Positions 62,031 to 64,000 of a stretch of DNA of 64,000 nt are shown piece by piece. The translations under genes and the position numbers were made by a program. Numbering within the stretch: position 1 is the stretch's first letter; the number at the start of each line of letters is the position of its first letter. This stretch comes from Flavobacterium acetivorans. Its GTDB lineage: Bacteria; Bacteroidota; Bacteroidia; Flavobacteriales; Flavobacteriaceae. The notes beneath the pieces were generated by a model, which was not told the DNA's origin, did no database searches, and worked only from the letters and a program-made list of their open reading frames with translations. The stretch covers positions 2,480,001 through 2,544,000 of the forward strand of contig NZ_CP087132.1 of the NCBI RefSeq assembly GCF_020911885.1. The letters are read 5' to 3'.

Positions 62031-62050
62031 TTTTCTTGGAATATGAGTAT

Positions 62051-62058
62051 CAAAATTA
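62051..62058 (-). promoter_or_regulatory. -7 box for selO, decides start
   Basis: TAATTTTG on the minus strand, 20 bp before the Met at 62030 and downstream of the in-frame Met at 62078. Confidence 0.5.
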
Positions 62059-62168
62059 GTAAAATTTATGCGAACCAATAGTTAATTAAAGCTTAATCCC
62101 ATGTTTTGCTAAAAAGAAAACCCGATAATTTTAATACCGGGTTTATGATTACAATCGATTTTAAGTGT

Positions 62169-63044
62169 TTAGTCTTTTCGTCTGTGTTTCCATCTTTTAT
62201 GGGTCCAGAAATAATATTCGGGGGCTTCTTCAATCTGTTTTTCTACTTCTCTAATAAAAGTATGTGTAATTCCGAAATCAGGAATAGATTTAGCGTCATC
62301 AGTAATAGGTACTAAAGTGGCTTCATAATAGCCTCTTTTTACTTTTTTTACTTTAACAAAAATAACATTGAGATCGTATTTTTTGGATAACATTTCAGGT
62401 CCGGTGTGAACAGGTACTTCGATTCCCATGAAATTATCCCAATGAAATATTCTATTCCTAGCAGGAGACTGATCGCTGGCTAAGGCATATAGCGATAAAA
62501 TTCCTTTTTTATGATTCTCAGCAATAAAAGGAATTGTTTTATTGGTGACTACGAGTTCTGTATTGTATTTTGACCGAATCTTTATGACTAGTTTGTCAAA
62601 ATATTTATTGTTGATTTTTTTATAAACTGCTACTCCGCCAAAAGATATTTTTTGGTTTAGCGTAATTAACCATTCCCAACTGGCGTAATGAGAAGCCAAA
62701 AGCATGATGCTTTTTCCTTTTTTTTCATAGTCGGTGATTACTTCAATGTTTTTGATAACAAATCGCTTGTTCATTTCTTTGGAGGAAATAGTCAGGGTCT
62801 TCGCCATTTCCAGAAACATATCGCATAAATGGTGGTAAGATTTCTTTTCAATTGTAAGGCGCTCTTGATCACTCAGATGAGGCATGGTCATGGCTAGATT
62901 TGCTCTAACGGTTTTTTTGCGATAGCCAATTATGTAGTACACTAAAACGTAAATTGCATCAGAAAACAGATATAGAATGCGAAATGGAAGAATGGAAACT
63001 AACCAAAGTAATGGGTAAACTATAATGAAAACAAGAAATTGCAT
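62169..63044 (-). CDS. LpxL/HtrB-like lysophospholipid acyltransferase
   Basis: This 291-residue acyltransferase has an N-terminal helix (FLVFIIVYPLLWLVSILPFR) and the lipid A late acyltransferase layout: MLLASHYASWEWL (HX4D/E-like HYASWEW), GVAVYKKINNKYFDKLV, ASDQSPARNRIFHW and HTGPEMLSKKYDLNV, ending in YYFWTHKRWKHRRKD. It probably adds a secondary acyl chain to lipid A or makes aminolipids at the inner membrane. Monocistronic, with a -7 box. Confidence 0.9.
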   Translation of the reverse strand: MQFLVFIIVYPLLWLVSILPFRILYLFSDAIYVLVYYIIGYRKKTVRANLAMTMPHLSDQERLTIEKKSYHHLCDMFLEMAKTLTISSKEMNKRFVIKNIEVITDYEKKGKSIMLLASHYASWEWLITLNQKISFGGVAVYKKINNKYFDKLVIKIRSKYNTELVVTNKTIPFIAENHKKGILSLYALASDQSPARNRIFHWDNFMGIEVPVHTGPEMLSKKYDLNVIFVKVKKVKRGYYEATLVPITDDAKSIPDFGITHTFIREVEKQIEEAPEYYFWTHKRWKHRRKD

Positions 63045-63060
63045 GGATTAATTTTTCTTG

Positions 63061-63068
63061 CAAATATA
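63061..63068 (-). promoter_or_regulatory. -7 box for acyltransferase
   Basis: TATATTTG on the minus strand, 16 bp before the start codon. Confidence 0.5.
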
Positions 63069-63153
63069 ATTGAAATTTCATTATAAAACTTCAAGACTTG
63101 CTAGACGAGTCTTGAAGAATGATTACTTTTACCCTAAACAATAAATATATTTT

Positions 63154-63792
63154 ATGAATACTTTTTTGATTGCAATAATCATTGCAAACGTACTGATTAG
63201 CTTTAAAGGTTTTAATGATCTTTCTTTTTTTAGAAAATATGAATTCCACATGGGAAGCGTTCGCTCAGGGGAGCAAATACGTATTTTATCTTCGGGATTT
63301 CTTCATGCGGATATAGGTCATTTGGCTTTTAATATGATTACGCTTTATTTTTTTGCTCCGGTTGTTATTCAATTGTTGGGAAGTTTTTCCTTTGTGATTA
63401 TTTATTTTGGAAGCTTGATTTTTGGAAGTTTATTAACAATTGTATTTCATAAAAATGATTATAATTATCGTGCCATAGGCGCTTCGGGCGCTGTTACGGG
63501 TATTTTATATTCGGCCATATTGTTGCAACCCAATATGATGTTGGGACTGTTTTTTATAGTTCCTATTCCTGCTTATCTCTTCGGGATTCTTTATTTGCTT
63601 TACTCTATTTATGGAATGAAAACAAAAAATGATAATATAGGACATACGGCGCATTTTGGAGGTGCTGCAGGAGGCTATCTGATTACTTTGGTGACTTACC
63701 CGCAATTACTGATAGAGCATACATTTATGGTGGTTTTATTGACTATTCCAATCCTTATTCTTTTTGTGATGGCTAGAATGGGGGAAATTTAA
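63154..63792 (+). CDS. rhomboid-family intramembrane serine protease
   Basis: This 212-residue polytopic protein has the rhomboid features: HADIGHLAFNMITLYFF (helix 2 His/Asn), the catalytic Ser in AIGASGAVTGILYSA (GASG), and the His of HTAHFGGAAGGYLITL. It cuts membrane proteins within their helices. The substrate is unknown. It carries a simple six-helix core without added domains. It is followed 58 bp on by a SIMPL-domain gene. Confidence 0.92.
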   Translation: MNTFLIAIIIANVLISFKGFNDLSFFRKYEFHMGSVRSGEQIRILSSGFLHADIGHLAFNMITLYFFAPVVIQLLGSFSFVIIYFGSLIFGSLLTIVFHKNDYNYRAIGASGAVTGILYSAILLQPNMMLGLFFIVPIPAYLFGILYLLYSIYGMKTKNDNIGHTAHFGGAAGGYLITLVTYPQLLIEHTFMVVLLTIPILILFVMARMGEI

Positions 63793-63849
63793 TGGCACAA
63801 CTTTTGAAAGAATAGTAAAACAAAATAACTTAATTTAAAATAGATCAAA

Positions 63850-64000
63850 ATGAAAAAAGTATTATTAATTCTATCCGTGCTATTTATAAGTCTGTCTTAT
63901 GCACAAGAGGTGAAACAAATTCCGCAAATAAGCGTAGCTGGTGAAGGAAAGATAAAAGTTGTTCCAGATCAAGCGACGATAACCGTGACAGTTGAAACGA
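63850..64000 (+). CDS. SIMPL (DUF541) domain protein, N-terminal part (runs off the window)
   Basis: The frame opens with MKKVLLILSVLFISLSYAQ (signal peptide) and then EVKQIPQISVAGEGKIKVVP, followed by DQATITVTVET to the window edge. ISVxGEGxxxVxPDxAxI is the hallmark of the SIMPL/DUF541 (YggE-like) family, periplasmic proteins of unclear function linked to oxidative stress. Only 50 codons are visible. Confidence 0.8.
   Translation, partial: MKKVLLILSVLFISLSYAQEVKQIPQISVAGEGKIKVVPDQATITVTVET

Noticed and set aside
1-64000. tRNA, rRNA, transposase or phage genes
   Set aside because: None recognised on either strand; gaps between genes are short and hold terminators or promoters.

Overview
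This 64 kb window looks like chromosomal DNA of a Flavobacteriia member, most likely Flavobacterium or a close relative. The evidence is AT-rich DNA, TonB-dependent and PorT-like outer-membrane proteins, menaquinone rather than ubiquinone genes, RskA-type anti-sigma control, fused CcsBA and E1 alpha/beta enzymes, almost no Shine-Dalgarno motifs, and repeated TAnnTTTG boxes (the Bacteroidetes -7 element) just ahead of start codons. I see no rRNA, tRNA, CRISPR array, prophage or insertion sequence. Gene content is mostly core.

Layout. 1-4.8 kb: the 5' part of a BamA/TamA-like gene, then a minus-strand operon (DUF2520 Rossmann protein, kdsC, UbiA-family prenyltransferase, maf, small MscS channel) interrupted by a four-helix-bundle (S23/IVP) gene bracketed by inverted heptamer repeats. 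4.9-9.2 kb: fused cytochrome c maturation protein CcsBA and a tRNA-dihydrouridine synthase. 9.4-15.8 kb: an ECF sigma/anti-sigma pair divergent from two split DUF4331 proteins, a TPR lipoprotein and a TonB-dependent receptor; this is the best candidate for a poorly described system. 16-19.5 kb: secreted Asp-box/PKD protein and periplasmic glutathione peroxidase. 20-33 kb: a menaquinone region (menD, menB, menA, menC) interleaved with DUF2853, an M28 peptidase, a CvfB-like S1 protein, an odd membrane histidine kinase with no ATPase domain, two bacterial PH-domain proteins, a UPF0173 hydrolase, a TPR protein and a tiny membrane protein; an intergenic palindromic repeat lies at 30.5 kb.

33-41 kb: a decayed OmpA fragment, then an envelope/stress block of small proteins (YtxH, Lmo0937-like, CsbD-like, two tiny membrane proteins, a beta-barrel), next to a response regulator, a hybrid kinase with CHASE3-PAS-HisKA-HATPase-REC-Hpt domains and an AraC regulator, then a lipoprotein and an M23 peptidase. 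41-55.5 kb: minus-strand housekeeping genes (2-oxoacid dehydrogenase E1 fusion, M1-like pseudo-peptidase with a barrel, LOG protein, uvrA, ClC channel, AlkD-like protein, ggt, ACP phosphodiesterase). 55.6-64 kb: glmM, DoxD/DoxA fusion, a class V aminotransferase, selO, an LpxL-like acyltransferase, a rhomboid protease and the start of a SIMPL-domain gene.

Many transcription units end in clear hairpin-plus-T terminators, and many start 10-45 nt downstream of a TAnnTTTG box, which allowed several starts to be corrected. Functions are from protein motif recognition without any database search.
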